This document shows positions 6,446-8,236 of a stretch of DNA of 8,236 nucleotides, piece after piece. The notes under the pieces were generated by a model. The model was not told where the DNA came from. It did not search any database and saw nothing but the letters and a program-made list of their open reading frames with translations. A program made the position numbers and the translations under genes. Every line of letters starts with the position of its first letter. Position 1 is the stretch's first letter. The stretch comes from Gemmatimonadota bacterium (GTDB taxonomy: Bacteria > Gemmatimonadota > Gemmatimonadetes > Gemmatimonadales > Gemmatimonadaceae): the NCBI GenBank assembly GCA_947475795.1, contig CANJOX010000137.1, forward strand, positions 1 through 8,236. Reading direction: 5' to 3'.

Positions 6446-7750
6446 CTAGGGGCGGCCGATGCTCGTGTAGTGAAAGCCCTGCGCGCGGGCGTCCTCGGCG
6501 CGGTACACGTTGCGCAGATCAACCAGGATGCGCGTCCGCATCGCGGCCCCCACGCGGTCGAGGTCGAGCGCACGGAACTCGTTCCACTCGGTAATGATCA
6601 CCAGCACGTCGGCGCCCTGCGCCGCATCGTAGGCGTCGGTGCACCAGTGCACCCCCGGCAGTAGACTCGCCGCTTCGTGCATCGCCGCCGGATCGTAGGC
6701 GCGGACGATCGCCCCGGCATCCTGCAGCGCCGGGACAATCGCCAGACTGGGCGCTTCGCGCATGTCGTCGGTGTTCGGTTTGAACGCCACGCCCAGCACG
6801 CCAATTGTCTTGCCGCGCACCGAGCCGCCGCAGGCCGCGATCACCCGCGAGGCCATCGCGCCCTTCCGCGTGTCGTTCACCTGTACCACGGCTTCGACGA
6901 GTCGCGCCGGTGATCCATACTCCTGCGCGGTGCGCACCAGCGCGATGGTGTCCTTGGGGAAGCACGAGCCACCGTACCCCGGACCGGCGTGCAGAAACTT
7001 CTTGCCGATGCGGCCGTCGAGTCCCATCCCCCGGGCCACGTCCTGCACGTTGGCGCCGACCTTCTCGCACAGATCGGCCATCTCGTTGATGAACGTGATC
7101 TTCGTGGCCAGAAACGCATTCGCGGCGTACTTCGTGAGTTCCGCGGTTTCCAGCGTCGTCATCACCACGGGCGTTTCCATGAGATACAGCGGCCGGTACA
7201 ACGCCTGCATCACCTCGCGCGCCCGATCGGTTTCGGCGCCGATCACCACGCGATCAGGGCGCATGAAATCGCCGATCGCCGAGCCTTCGCGCAGAAACTC
7301 GGGGTTGGACGCCACGTCGAAATCCGCCTGCGGATTCTGCTCCCGCAGAATCTCCGCGACGCGACGTCCGGTGCCCACCGGGACTGTGCTCTTCGTGACC
7401 ACGACGGTGTAGCCCGTGAGCGCTTTCGCGATGTCCACCGCGGCCGCTTCGACGTAGCGCAGATCCGCGTGCCCGTCGCCGCGCCGCGACGGCGTGCCCA
7501 CGGCAATGAACACGGCGTCGGCGTTTGCCACGGCCTGCGCCAGATCGGTGGTGAACGCGAGGCGTCCGCTCGCGATCCCCTTGGCCACCAGCGCATCGAG
7601 CCCGGGTTCGTAGATCGGCATCTCCCCTTGCAGCAGGCGCGCGATCTTCGCCGCATCCACATCCACGCACGTCACCTGCGGACCGAATTCCGCGAAGCAG
7701 GCGCCGGACACGAGTCCCACGTACCCGGTGCCGATCATGGCAATCTTCAT
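6446..7750 (-). CDS. ugd: UDP-glucose 6-dehydrogenase
   Basis: Oxidises UDP-glucose to UDP-glucuronate with two NAD+ in the cytoplasm (EC 1.1.1.22), feeding polysaccharide and LPS synthesis. The 434-residue protein has an N-terminal Rossmann motif G-T-G-Y-V-G (7-12), acidic Asp30 at the end of the second strand, K-S-T-V-P-V-G-T-G (120-128) and N-P-E-F-L-R-E-G (149-156, Glu152). Lys207 and Asn211 lie in the central helix (T-K-Y-A-A-N-A-F). The catalytic Cys263 is in G-Y-G-G-S-C-F-P-K-D, and the C-terminal UDP-binding domain carries A-F-K-P-N-T-D-D (322-329). Length fits single-domain-pair bacterial enzymes such as TuaD. GDP-mannose dehydrogenase is the main alternative; the epimerase partner argues for UDP-glucose. 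The ATG at 7748-7750 follows the epimerase stop by 6 bp, with a GGAG 11 bases upstream (complement of 7762-7765), so the two genes form an operon. Confidence 0.95.
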   Translation of the reverse strand: MKIAMIGTGYVGLVSGACFAEFGPQVTCVDVDAAKIARLLQGEMPIYEPGLDALVAKGIASGRLAFTTDLAQAVANADAVFIAVGTPSRRGDGHADLRYVEAAAVDIAKALTGYTVVVTKSTVPVGTGRRVAEILREQNPQADFDVASNPEFLREGSAIGDFMRPDRVVIGAETDRAREVMQALYRPLYLMETPVVMTTLETAELTKYAANAFLATKITFINEMADLCEKVGANVQDVARGMGLDGRIGKKFLHAGPGYGGSCFPKDTIALVRTAQEYGSPARLVEAVVQVNDTRKGAMASRVIAACGGSVRGKTIGVLGVAFKPNTDDMREAPSLAIVPALQDAGAIVRAYDPAAMHEAASLLPGVHWCTDAYDAAQGADVLVIITEWNEFRALDLDRVGAAMRTRILVDLRNVYRAEDARAQGFHYTSIGRP

Positions 7751-7756
7751 GACGCG

Positions 7757-8236
7757 TCAGGCTCCGATCTGGTAGTAGTCACGATACCACGCGACGAAAT
7801 TCGCCACGCCCGTTTCGATCGGGGTTTTCGGGGCGAAGCCCACGTCCTGCACGAGCGCCGCCACATCCGCGTAGGTGGCCGGCACATCGCCCGGCTGGAT
7901 GTCGAGCATACGCTTCGTGGCCACGCGCCCCAGCGACCGTTCGAGCGTTTCGATGAGATGCATCAACTCCACCGGGTTGTTGTTGCCGATGTTGTAGATG
8001 CGGTACGGCGCCGTGCTGGTGGCCGGGTCGGGGCGGTCCGAATTCCAGTCGGGGTTGGGCGCGGCGATGTGATCGCTGGTGCGGATCACCCCTTCCACGA
8101 TGTCGTCGATGTACGTGAAGTCGCGGCGCATCCGGCCGTGGTTGAACACGTCAATCGGCTTCCCCTCGAGAATGGCTTTCGTGAACAGGAACATCGCCAT
8201 GTCGGGGCGTCCCCACGGCCCGTACACCGTGAAGAA
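7757..8236 (-). CDS. UDP-glucuronate 4-epimerase (SDR family), C-terminal 159 residues (5' end outside window)
   Basis: Interconverts UDP-glucuronate and UDP-galacturonate (EC 5.1.3.6). The reading frame is open from the window edge (8236) to a TGA complementary to 7757-7759, giving 159 residues, about half of a usual 330-340-residue protein. It starts [14 protein letters not shown], the conserved segment after the catalytic Y-x-x-x-K region of extended SDR sugar-nucleotide epimerases. Further matches to CapI/LpsL-type glucuronate epimerases are [40 protein letters not shown], and the C-terminal [11 protein letters not shown] with F-V-x-W-Y-R-D-Y-Y. The Rossmann glycines and catalytic Tyr/Lys lie beyond the edge. 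The GTG at 8225-8227 is an internal valine, not a start. Its neighbour 6 bp downstream makes its substrate, which strongly supports this specificity over GalE. Confidence 0.9.
   Translation of the reverse strand, partial: FFTVYGPWGRPDMAMFLFTKAILEGKPIDVFNHGRMRRDFTYIDDIVEGVIRTSDHIAAPNPDWNSDRPDPATSTAPYRIYNIGNNNPVELMHLIETLERSLGRVATKRMLDIQPGDVPATYADVAALVQDVGFAPKTPIETGVANFVAWYRDYYQIGA

Noticed and set aside
6446..7750. GDP-mannose 6-dehydrogenase as an alternative identity for the dehydrogenase
   Set aside because: Both enzymes share the Cys motif, but the adjoining UDP-glucuronate epimerase needs UDP-glucuronate, making UDP-glucose the likely substrate.

Overview
The window is GC-rich bacterial chromosomal DNA, densely packed with genes that overlap by 1-4 bases. 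It contains no mobile elements, RNA genes or CRISPR. The SURF1 protein implies an aerobe with a haem-copper cytochrome oxidase. MacB/FtsX-type ABC transporters, an AttH-like protein and UDP-uronate synthesis suit a Gram-negative cell envelope. Overall composition and gene style remind me of Gemmatimonadota (Gemmatimonas-like), but this is an impression from content, not a demonstrated placement.

Layout, left to right. (1) Bases 1-3238, plus strand: the 3' end of an FtsX/MacB-type permease, its LolD-like ATPase, a membrane-anchored lipocalin-like protein (AttH/CrtC-N type fused to the N-terminal part of an FtsX-type permease), and a DUF72 protein. These look like one transcription unit, with 17 bp, -4 bp and -1 bp between consecutive genes. 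The set resembles a reorganised AttEFGH-type ABC system. (2) Bases 3269-6426, plus strand: glgB (glycogen branching enzyme), with a strong candidate leaderless promoter right against its ATG and an unusual C-terminal tail of 13 exact Lys-x-x triplets. It overlaps a SURF1-family oxidase-assembly gene by 4 bp. (3) Bases 6446-8236, minus strand: UDP-glucose 6-dehydrogenase and, upstream of it, the C-terminal half of a UDP-glucuronate 4-epimerase cut by the window edge. Together they turn UDP-glucose into UDP-glucuronate and then UDP-galacturonate for envelope polysaccharide. The plus and minus blocks converge on a GC-rich inverted repeat at 6407-6437.

Most of the window is core metabolism and envelope biology. 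The parts most worth a second look are the permease-stub/lipocalin fusion within the ABC operon and the strictly periodic lysine tail on GlgB. No gap between genes exceeds 30 bp, so there is no unexplained non-coding stretch.
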